From Polyodon spathula (lineage: Eukaryota; Chordata; Actinopteri; Acipenseriformes; Polyodontidae): a stretch of DNA of 64,000 nucleotides. Positions within the stretch are counted from its first letter, which is position 1; each line of letters opens with the position of its first letter. Shown one piece after another: positions 23,256-61,127 of the stretch. The stretch spans positions 86,432,785 to 86,496,784 of the forward strand of contig NC_054535.1 in the NCBI RefSeq assembly GCF_017654505.1, given 5' to 3'. The notes beneath the pieces were generated by a model. That model searched no databases and was not told where the DNA came from. It was given only the letters and a program-made list of their open reading frames with translations. Made by a program: the position numbers and the translations under genes.

Positions 23256-26200
23256 GCCCTGGACAAAGCCTTATTTTAAAAGCTTAATCTCTTTGGAGGA
23301 CTATGGTACAAAAAGTCTAAATAAATGTTGCCTTAAAGTTTTTCTTTTTAATGAACCAGGAGACCATTTCAATTTTTCTCACTATTGTATTGTATGTAGC
23401 CGTAGCAACGGATGTGTGTTACGTAAAGGCAGTGCAGTGGCTGTTCAAGCTTATTTCAAAACTATTTTAATCATGTATACATTGGAACAATGCATTTCTA
23501 GTGCATTGTCCTGCCTCTGCACAAGAAGGAACCTAATAAAGAACATAATATTACTAACTGTATTTGTTGTTTTTCATTTTGATATTAAATATTTACCAGA
23601 AAGTAAAACCCACTGAAGCCAGGGTGCTCTTTCCAGGCTATTCTTTGATTAACAAATCAGCTGGAGACTGAAGGTTGACAGTAAACTGGTTCTCCAAGAT
23701 GGTAGTGGCTGGAAAATTCACAATTTTACTTGGTTAACTTACTGTACCTGCCCTGTTTTCAGGAATTTACGAAAACACATCATATCTTTGATCATGTGCT
23801 GTGGGTTACACAGCAGTATAAAAAAATGACAAGTACAAAATACTAGCACAGTGCATTTAAACATCTTTACAAGCTATTTCCTAAAACATGGCAGGCAGAT
23901 TTACAGGTTAAAACTGCAATCGCTGTAGCCACTACTAGTCTTACCTATTCCCTTACTCCTTTACCGATACTAGTTTTAATAATGAAAGATTTTTTTTTTT
24001 ATTTTTTTTTAAATGAGTGCCTATTCAGTTGACAGTAACAAAGTGTAGTCTGAAAGCAGGTCATTTCTTACTGGCCGAGGAGGACATTTCACGCTTAGGA
24101 AATTGATGCTTAGGAATTTATTTTTATTTTTTTTTTAAACCTCATCCAGGACACAATTTTTAATTGCCTGTGCAGCATACATTATCCTTGGTGATCTGAA
24201 TTGATGTTGGCAGATCTGACAAAAAAACAGCAGTGTCTTTACCAGACTCCCTCTAACCAGTGGAATCTGGGCAAGTGAGACCAGCAGCTGATTCAGTATC
24301 CAGATTACTGAGGTTTCATCATGACCGCCATTTCTAACCTGTAACTTGCTGGTGGAAAACTACAACACAATTGCTTACTGGTATGCAAACGAAAGGCGTT
24401 TTTTTGCAGTACACTTTGTATTGTTGGGGCTTTGCATTGTATAGCACAGTATGGAACAGAAGCAGAATGTTAATACACCAGACTAACGTAGTATAAAGCT
24501 AGTCGTTTTTGTACAACAGGCAAACCGTATAGGTTTATTATACGGCCGTTTACATCCAGAAAATTAGGATTTGTCATATTTAATATGGAGTGTTATGATT
24601 AGATGGCAAAATGTTTGAGACTGAACTGCGTAACAGTTCACTTAAAAACAATTACTAGTATTTATATCTTTTGGTTAGTGAATTGACAATCTATATTGCC
24701 TTTGAGCTATTCTGGGTGAAGTGTTTAAGTTTAAGACACAATTTGCTGCTACAAGCAAGTCCTTTTCCACTTGCACTGGGGAATAGAACATTGCAGATTT
24801 CCTTCTAGTGATTAACACGGTAATGAACAGAGAAGGGAACGACCAGTGTTAAACCTTGTCTACTGCAGTTTTATATTAGATATTAAGTTAAACGCAACTT
24901 AAGTAAAACCACGCAGACGACAACAATGCAACAGGTAATGTGCTGCACAATAAACTGGGGGTGTTCTCTAGAGACTAGTAAAACATGTAAGTGACATCTG
25001 TACAAGTACAGCCATCTCCTTAGAAAACTGCACATTAAAAGATACAGAGCCAAGTATCTTAAGATGAAATTTAAAAAAAAATTAAAAAAATCTTGTTGCA
25101 CCAGAATTAGATTATTGGTTTCTTACAGAACTCCTTATCCATTTGCGATTGATTTTGAAAAGATCATTACCATGGATGTAGATCAGGGCGATTTAATTTT
25201 TTATGAAACAGACAAATGGCTTTAATTTTGTATTCACAGCTATGGCAGGGATGTAGGTCACAAATATGAAACATATTAGTATGTATTGCTAATGACTTCC
25301 CAACACACTGCATTACTCAGTTAAAACAGTTGTAAGCAACATTGGCAAAACAAATAACTAAAACACTTCCAGCAATAAAACATACCTCAGCAACTCTAGT
25401 AAAACTTTGTTTCAGAGTATATTGCCATGTTGTACAACACTTTTTTTTATGCAGCTGTAGTCATTTCTGCAGTTAGCTACAATTTCAGCTGCTCAATGCA
25501 AAATATTTTGGTGTGTGAGACTGACAAAAGTAATGCTTTTCAAAAACGTCTTACATTTCTCTAAAGATTTTCATATTGGGTAAAGTAGATAAGGAGGTGG
25601 AGTTTAGCTTGATGGAAATTACTTGTTTCAATATAAGGGCACGAGACAAACTGGCACTACAGATGCAAAGATGTATTTATTTGTACTGTATGCTTGTTAT
25701 CAGGATACACAAGATGCACAGAATAGTGATTTAGTTGGTCTTGTGCACATAATGGATGAAATGTAATACGGAATGTTCAAAAAACAACATCTGAAGGAAT
25801 TTCAATTTCCTTTTTGACAAAATAAAATGTGTTTGTATCTAATGTATTAAACTACTTTAATCACTGCAAGTCCACCAGTTCAATACGTCTTACAGTACAC
25901 ATTTAACTTGCCATTACATCTTTTATTTACAGATACATATTAATGAAAGTCTAATCTTCTCAAGCCAAGTTATATTTCAGAGGTCTAAACCCACACTTCC
26001 CTTTACCGCATTTCATATTGAATACCCATTAGATTAAAAAAAAAAAAGACAAAAACAAGACTGTTTATACTTGTAATCAAATTTGGTCTTCATTTGCTCA
26101 CCTTCACTTCCTACATATAGTTCTATCTTTCACAGTGATACACCAAGGTTAACATCCACATTGTATACAGCTACAGTTTTTTGTAACCTGTGTTTCTTTG

Positions 26201-26949
26201 CCTTCTGCATTACTCCAATATGTTTGGTACATAGCAGCGTAGTTAACATACTTTAAATCCCTGAGATTTACTTCTTATTGTGATTTATGATATCTTCTTA
26301 TAGATGACAGAGGCTTTAATTAATAGAAGTATTAAAAAAAAATCCTGAACTGTGCAATTGTGTGTCTCCTCCCTCCCCAAATCTTTTCAATACTTGAATT
26401 CTGTAGTGGATACAAAAAAAAACAAACTTAATGCTGATAGACTTAAGATTGTAAAAGGTGAATGATGTTAGGCATTACAAAAAACCATAACCACAAAGTA
26501 TTAGAAAGAAAAAAATGCCTTTTTTGTAAATTTAATTTGTAATATATAGAAGGTATCTAGCACACGAGTGTGTACTGTAAGAATCTTTCAAATTTACCCA
26601 GACACAGATACATGTGGCTGCATAAAACACTGGACATTATTGCCTACATTTAAAAAGAACACAAATGGATTTACATTAAAAATGTAATCTAGTTTATTTG
26701 AGATCTAACTTTTAGACCTGGGACCTTAGTATAAATGGCCATTTTCTCTCCTATATCACAAGCGTATTGAATTAAAAGGAAAGTATTTTTGTCTTTTTTT
26801 CTAAAAATAACAAATTACAAAAAGGAACGAGTCAAGACTGATTATAAGTAATAATAGAAAGGGGGCACTATAGTGTGTACATATAATGGAATAGAGGTTT
26901 CCTTTCCCCATTATTACATTCAGAACAGCAATTCATTGTGAGACTATCC
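23256..26949. other. reep5 3'UTR and convergent intergenic region to chd1
   Basis: reep5 3'UTR probably runs to just past AATAAA at 23320 or 23535. The rest, to the probable chd1 3' end, is AT-rich with scattered homopolymers. No coding or RNA gene was recognised. Confidence 0.5.
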
Positions 26950-27711
26950 ATTAATAATAAACTGACAACTTTATTCTTGTGACAATGCAGCCTGAGTTTT
27001 GGGGGAAAGGGAAACTGTCAGAAAAAAAAAAAGCCTGAGGAAAAAAGCTCATTCAATTCATTATTTTACAATAAATTTACAGTAGTACACTATGTAAAAT
27101 ATATTATAAATATCTATATATATATATATATTATATATATAATATATATATATGATATATTAAATTTAACTAGTGACTGTTTTTTTTTTGACCGAAAAAA
27201 ATCTTCAAGCATGATGCAACTACGTGGCAGGTGGGTCACAGTATTACTAAAGTACTATGTTACATTGGAAAGGGTGAGCCAAACGTCCTTCAATTTGCGA
27301 TCAAGAAACTTCTCTAGTCATTCTTAGGAATGTCTATTAGAATCAATTACATAATAGATCTTTAGGTGTTAGTTTGTAAATAAAGAGGCACATCACTACT
27401 TTCTAGTATGCAAAAGTTTTTTGTAGTTGGTGGTGAAAGGGGGGTGGCAGTTGTTCTGGGGTAGTAGTAAACAAGTCTTTTTTTTTTTTTTTAAATGTCA
27501 AACTTTGCAGCACAATGCAGCATTACCCTTAAATATAAAAATATTTGTTTTTCTTTTAATGGGATATTACACCTTGCAACCAGGAAAGGAGAAGCAATAC
27601 TGCTACTGAAAGCAGCCTGTCCATAGCGCTTTCAAGTCACATAAGGCATTTACTGTGTTCAGCTGTTTCTATGGCTAACAAAAAGGTCCAGACATGACAT
27701 CTCAGCTTGTG
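26950..27711 (-). other. chd1: Probable chd1 3'UTR
   Basis: The sequence after the chd1 stop codon. Minus-strand AATAAA candidates lie at 26975-26970 and 26699-26694; the first would give a UTR of about 760 nt. It includes a TA-rich patch at about 27113-27160. The true cleavage site is not visible from sequence. Confidence 0.4.
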
Positions 27712-55167
<27,456 letters not shown>

Positions 55168-55300
55168 TTTAGTTACCACAATTGTGTGTTAAAAAATCTT
55201 CCTTGTCAGAAGCAATACAAGTTTAAAAAGCAAGTCCGGTTCACTGCAAACGACACTGATTTTCTGTCCTTTCAGCAACCCTCCAGGAGTATCAGATTAT
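55168..55300 (-). other. chd1: chd1 5'UTR part of exon 2
   Basis: Upstream of the ATG (55167-55165) the exon runs to a plausible acceptor, AATTCTCTTTATAG, ending at 55301. The first exon must lie further upstream. Confidence 0.55.
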
Positions 55301-55655
55301 CTATAAAGAGAATTTTACAACTTATTTAATATATTGAGGACATTTGCTAGGACAAACTACTTTTGTTTATTTATAAGACAAAAAGCTGTAGTTTGCTAAC
55401 TCAACAGTTTGTTTACATTCTATTGAGCAGCACTCACTGGAACATACAATTACTGTAGCTGTCAATACACACGTTGTGCACTTGTCCAATTAAGAGCATT
55501 TTTCTGTTTTTCAATCACTAAAGCAAACAAATTAAGGTTATTTTGAGAGTCTTTAACAGCAACACGTGATGACTACTTTCTCAAAACGTCAGGTGCATTC
55601 TTGCGATGCCCTATTTTGAAATGTGTGTCACTTTCACAACTGAGCTTGTGGATAT

Positions 55656-55745
55656 ACGGTGTCAAGATGATGATTTTGTTTTCAATTTTTTTACACTATA
55701 TGTCCCTTGTGCCTTTCGCCAATGCATTACCCATCTTATACCTGT
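55656..55745 (+). repeat. Diverged duplicate block, copy 1
   Basis: About 85 bp closely related to 60842-60925: shared GGTGTCAAGATGATGATTTT-like opening, TTTTGTTTTCAAT, TGTCCCTTGTGC and AATGCATTAC words. Weaker matches continue for about 200 bp (TTTAACAATT, CCAGCATGG). Origin unknown. Confidence 0.65.
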
Positions 55746-57169
55746 ATGTACATCTTTGTTTTAAAGCAAACATATTCGGGTAGGTTACAACACTTATCGT
55801 GGTCTCCAACTACAACTAACAACGTTATTGAAAAACAATATTGTCTCTCGGGTTTGAACTTTAACAATTGCAGTAGAAAAACAGTACCAGCGCATTCCCC
55901 AACACACACCCCGCAGTCTTTGTCCTTCCTTTCACTTATTTCCTTATAAACTCCAGCATGGCTCCCTGACCCAAGACTGGTCCTTAGCCCCCCTAAGAAA
56001 ACGCAAGGCTTTTCTTTACAAACACGCTCTTCTGGTGCACAATAATAATATTCCTTCTGTATTTTTCCCCATCCATTCTAGTTTTAAGAAACATTCCAAT
56101 AAAGTGAAATACATTAAGAGGCAAAATAAAACCAATCCACATCAACCTAGACCCAACTGACCTAAAACAACCCAAAACGCGTAACAAAATTCAGGCCCAG
56201 TCTAACCTCCATCTCCGAATCTTAAATATAATATAGTATTTTTAAACCGCAAAGGCCCCGATTCGAGGCCTGCAGCGTGCTTGAGTTTCAGCCGGCCTCT
56301 CCTGAACAAAGATCCCCGCTGGAGCGGCTCTGCCTCCAACCTCCAGGCAGCCTGCGGCTCCTCTCCTCACGCTTGTGCGAGTCAAGAGCTGCGCAGCAAA
56401 ACCACAAAAAATAAAAAAACCGCGCTGTACTCGTGAAAGAGCTGCACAGAGGAATTAAGGTTTTTTGTATTCGTTTTAAAAACACCGCTTAAAAAGAACA
56501 CAATTAGTTTTTAGCTATTTATAAATAGTAAGAATTGCAGCACTTTCCACAATAACCTTTCTTTTGGATTAAATTCCTCAATGTTTCCCCTTTGCAAAAA
56601 AAAACAAACAAAAACAAACACTACATTATATATCTTGTTTTCTGGGGGGCTAATTTATTTCCTGAACTGCCAGCCTTTTCTTTTTCTCGATACTTTAATC
56701 CCTCCCGATAGTCTCCAAATATTTACACATCACGCGTTTCCTACTTAGACCCTCATTCTCCCGTCCGTGATATTCTAGTGGTGTAGTAATGTTAAGTAAC
56801 TCCTTTCGCAGTTTACGAATGATTGAGATTGTAGTGTCCCCGGTTTAAATCAGACCGGCTGTTCTTTTGGTAATGCTCCCTCTGTCCCGCTTTGCTTTTG
56901 TACCTCCAAAGAGTCGTCTGTCTGACTCTCCGTCCGGCGTCTTCGGTCCTTTTTTTTTTTTTTTTTTTTTTTAACAAAATTATTTTCTTTGCCAGGTCCC
57001 GTTGTGAGCTTCTTCTCTCGATTCGGCTGTTTGGAATCTGTTCTGTGAGCCAAGCTCTCCCTCGATTCTTTACTCAAAACAATCAGTCAGCCTGAGTTTT
57101 TAGGTTTCCTTTCTGTAGTAATTTTTTCTGTAATCAAAAGGTTGTTGATAGTATGGAGCTCATTTACTA

Positions 57170-57267
57170 GTCCTATCTGCCGGCCTCCGCCATGACGCCG
57201 TCGAGCCCACACTCAACCGAACTGGAGTGTGGAAACCCCGGGCAGTGACGTCACAGCCAGTGACGTC

Positions 57268-57332
<65 letters not shown>
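57170..57332 (-). promoter_or_regulatory. chd1: Probable chd1 promoter with two CRE/ATF palindromes
   Basis: A GC-richer, CpG-containing patch upstream of the chd1 5'UTR. It holds two perfect TGACGTCA palindromes at 57246-57253 and 57261-57268, 15 bp apart, next to a (CT)n(CA)n tract (57272-57332). CTCGACGGCGTCATGGCGGA on the minus strand probably marks the start of the transcribed region. The exon 1 donor could not be fixed. Confidence 0.55.
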
Positions 57333-57700
57333 ATACGATTGATGAAGGAGGATGAGAGGGCCTGGAAACAATCTTCAAAATATTTTTTGTAACACTTGGT
57401 TCTGGCGGCGGAGTGATCTGTAGATTGGATTCACCCTTGGCTCCTGTTCCTACTATTAATTAATTCAAAAGCGAAACTAAAGTTGCCGACCTTGTGGCAA
57501 GTGAAACGTGCTACATTAGAGTGACAAGATGTGGCTTTTTCTTAACACAAGTAAGCCTACATACGAATATATGGGTATGTTGAGTTGCCGACTATATCCT
57601 ACTAGTCAGTCTTACTGTTTTACACCTTTTCAAAATGCAAAAACGGGACACCGGCCATTTCTTACATTTGGATATATTCTCATATGCTTTTCATGTAAAA

Positions 57701-57777
<77 letters not shown>
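57701..57777. repeat. (GT)n(AT)n microsatellite
   Basis: Eight GT units followed by about 30 AT units. Confidence 0.95.
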
Positions 57778-57779
<2 letters not shown>

Positions 57780-58168
57780 ACTATGTCGGCCGAGTCCACG
57801 GACAAACAAATAAGAAATAAAAGCTACCACCCTCTATCTTGATTATTTCTCCATCTCCCGAGTAGATCTAACTTAATTAGAAAAAATGGCGGCTACTTAT
57901 ACCCGCACCCCCCCTAATCGTACCATCACCCCGAAAACGGGGGGAAGGGGGGTCCCCCCAATGAAACACATTCCCCTGAACAATAAACCCACACTCATCC
58001 ACACATTACTCTAAGGTCCCCAAATCACCTGCCCACCCTCCATACACACACTACCCCCCCCCCCCCCTTCCCCTTACACTGCCCTAATGCCGTGAACACA
58101 TACACGAACCAACAACAACAAAGCACATAATAGTTCAGTCCGGCAGCAACAGCCCCATGGGGTGGCCA
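57778..58168. other. C-rich, G-poor block between two microsatellites
   Basis: Contains AACCCCCCCTAATCG-like C runs, the hairpin-prone ACGGGGGGAAGGGGGGTCCC near 57937 and a run of about 14 C near 58054. It is bounded by (AT)n at 57719-57777 and (CT)n(AT)n at 58169-58230. It may be part of an LTR-like element, but no termini were found. Confidence 0.4.
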
Positions 58169-58171
58169 GGA

Positions 58172-58230
<59 letters not shown>
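58169..58230. repeat. (CT)n(AT)n microsatellite
   Basis: A CT run followed by an AT run, directly abutting the left end of a Tc1 relic. Confidence 0.9.
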
Positions 58231-58231
<1 letters not shown>

Positions 58232-59460
58232 GTTGTAGTCAAACGTTTACCGCAATGGAAATTTCTCAAAAACAAAGAAATTTGGAAACATCTTTTGCAG
58301 CAACAGATTTGCTTTTGTAGATGAAAAAGTTGTAAGGTGTAGATGTCTATAATTATTTATTTCAGCATTTTCTTTTGCAAAACTTCAACAATGCTAATTC
58401 AAAAGTATTCATACCCTTTGATGCTATGATAGTATTGTCTACAAGGTGCTACAAATTTCAATATGATAATGCAGAACCTAATTCTAGAAAAGTCTAGAAA
58501 ATTTCAACTATTGTTTCTATTATCAAGAAGTACAAGACTCATGGTACTGTCACAACACTCCCACGGTCTGGAAGAAAGAAGGTTCTTTCACCAAGAACAA
58601 GTAAAAGAATTGTGAGGAAGGTTAATAACAATCCAAGAGTGACTGCCAAAGATATTCAAAGTGAATTGGCTGCAGGTGGGACTGGGGTTTCCATTTCAAC
58701 CACAGGTCAAGTATTGCATGGTGAAGGTCTCAATGGTCGCAGGCCAAGGAAAAAGCCACTCTTAGGAAAATGTCACAAGGACAATCTCTTAAAGTTTACA
58801 AAACGGTATTTGAATAATAGATATGAGTTCTGGTCAAAGGTTTTGTGGAATGATTAAACAAACAAACAATTTGGTCATGCTTATAGTCGTTATGTTTGGA
58901 GAAGGTCTGGTGAGATGTAAAAAAAAAAAAAAAACACCATACCTATTGTCAAGCATGGAGGTGGTAATATCCTTCTATGGGGCTGTTTTTCCTCTAATGG
59001 TACAGGAAATTTAGTTCCACTACATGGTAAAATGGATTCCATAGACTACCAAAAGATATTGGCCAACCATCTGAAACCGTCCACTACAAAACCTGTTTTA
59101 AAGCGCAACTGGACGTTCCAACACAACAACGATCCAAAGCACACATCAAAATCTGCTTCAGAATCGTAAAAAGACAAATAAAATCAAGGTTCTGGAATGG
59201 TTCATGAATCAAGTCAAAAGCTCATTGACAAATATCCTAATTGTTTAAAATAGGTTATTATTGCTAATTGTGCCTCAACTAGCTATTAATTAAATTTTCC
59301 TTGTCAGGGTATGAATACTTTTGAATTTGCATTTTTTGAGTTTTGGTTAAAAAAAAAAAAAAAAAAAAAAAGATTAAATAAATAATTGTATTTCTTGTAA
59401 CTTTTTTAAACACATCCACAAAAGCAAAACTTTTGCTATAAAAGACTTTTCTGCAGCCAG
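58232..59460 (+). mobile_element. Tc1-like transposon, decayed
   Basis: The left end GTTGTAGTCAAACGTTTAC resembles Tc1 termini in fish. The inner repeat AATTCAAAAGTATTCATACC (near 58398) is mirrored by GGTATGAATACTTTTGAATT near 59309. Outer arms match imperfectly to about 59460. It is a separate family from the two other Tc1 elements here. Confidence 0.8.
58505..59290 (+). pseudogene. Tc1-like transposase pseudogene (third family)
   Basis: Plus-strand frame from IVSIIKKYKTHGTVTTLP through KVNNNPRVTAKDIQSELAAG to YEFWSKVLWND, then a stop where the family has DE (GAA to TAA, 58855-58857). Further pieces are VKHGGGNILLWGCFSSNGTG and FQHNNDPKHTSK, where the second catalytic Asp has become Asn. 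The SPDLNPIENLW segment is deleted. Clearly dead. Confidence 0.85.
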
Positions 59461-59847
59461 TTCATGATAGATTCTGTAATATTTGAACATGTATCTGGGA
59501 TTCTACTTAAACAATTCCTGTATGGTTTCCATGAAGAAGAGTGATTTATTCAATTTATTTTAGTTGTAATTGTGGTCAAGGTTATAGTTTTATCCATGTC
59601 CTTGTATGCATTTGGTGATAACCTCATTTTTTTGTATCAATAAAAAAACACATTTTTATTATTTACCATTAATTGTTAAACATTGCTTTTATTTCACAGC
59701 ATTTTCCATGTAGTATCATTTTATGTTTTGTGAAACCAGTGAACAGATAGGGCTCTATCCACAAAGCTTTATTAATGAGTCAAAAGTATGTATGTAATTA
59801 CAAAATAAAAATAAATAAATACATATTCATCTTTTGGAAATGTTTGT
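59461..59847. other. Intergenic AT-rich DNA
   Basis: No recognisable gene or repeat beyond short A/T-rich stretches. Confidence 0.5.
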
Positions 59848-60260
59848 ACTGTAACAGGGAGAGATCTGTGCTGACTCTGCTGGTGTGTTCACGGGCTGCA
59901 GGAAGAGGGCGGCAGTTGTCCAACAACTGCCTGTGAGTCATGGCAGTGACACGGGGAGGTGGGAAAGTGGGTGTGTGGACTTTCCCCCTCTCTGAATGGC
60001 TGAGAGGCGCGTCTTGGGAGATTGTTAGCCCTATAAATTAACGCTCTGTTATTTCCTCAGCTCTGCCCACTTAGACGCGCCGAGAGTGCGGAAGCTCTGA
60101 TCCAGGACCAGGAATCAGGCGAAACAAAGAGAGTTTCACAGCGAGACAGAGAGAGCGGGGAACCCTTGGGCAGACCTCGGTGACCTTTGGTGAAAACAAA
60201 TCTAACGTTTTTATTGCTCAAGAAAGGAAGCAAATTTAAAACAGACTGTGTAACGCCTGC
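59848..60260 (+). mobile_element. Possible LTR-like block
   Basis: A sharply GC-richer segment in AT-rich DNA. It starts near CTGTAACAGGGAGAGATCTG, has a TATA-like CCCTATAAATTAACG at about 60030 and then a GA-rich stretch, and fades near ACTGTGTAACGCCTG. Compositional contrast and a core-promoter-like arrangement suggest an LTR or its 5' part. No target duplication or second copy seen. Confidence 0.35.
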
Positions 60261-60841
60261 AGTGTTGTTAGGTGATGTCCTTCTCCATTATACATACACT
60301 TATTTGCATGGATAACACTACTAACAATTTAAAACATGCAAAGTCAAACTATTCAATTATTTTTACCGCAAGTATTTGACTCAAATTAGCAGTCATTCTA
60401 CACCTAGTGTATAGTAGTCTATATACTAAATCATCTTTTTTACTTACATTTTTAGTGTTGTTCCAGGTCAGCATTTAGGCATTAAATGTACATTTGATTA
60501 GCATCTTCTATGAACATACCAGTCAAAGTGTTTAATATTCTGTCATTGAAACCTGTTTAGTTTGCATACATCATTATTATTATTACAGTTTAAAGGTCAC
60601 CACACCATGTAATTTCTTTGGAATCGGGAACTACTCAGAAGCAGCTAGGATTTTACAAGCCACATGGATGCAGACATAGAGAAAATGTAAATTGAATATT
60701 AGAGAAACTGAACTGTGAATTATTGTAAACATCATACAAGGGTATGGTGAAGTAAGAAATAAAAGAAAATACATTTGAAGCTGCTTATCCTTTAAAAATT
60801 TGTTTGCCCAGTGATAAATAACTGTATTATGAATGGATACA

Positions 60842-60925
60842 CTGTGTCAAGATAATGATTTTGTTTTCAATATTCTACAGTGTCTGTCCCTTATGCTTTT
60901 CTTCAATGCATTACATATCTTCTGA
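60842..60925 (+). repeat. Diverged duplicate block, copy 2
   Basis: The partner of 55656-55745, same orientation, about 5.2 kb away. Confidence 0.65.
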
Positions 60926-61127
60926 GTGATTGACTTCATTTGGAAATTTTAACAATTAAAGTTGGTATGGTTTTTATTGATTATTCATACAAGCCAGCAT
61001 GGGCCTTTAATAGAACTATCAGTTCATGAGAATAGAATGCTGTGCATGTACATTGATAACTAAGGACATTGATAAAAATACAAGATTTTAAACAAAATAA
61101 CATACAAGGTCTGCCAAAGTGTACTGA

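Noticed and set aside
57529..57830. Tyr-Ile repeat proteins on both strands
   Set aside because: Translations of the (TA)n tract.
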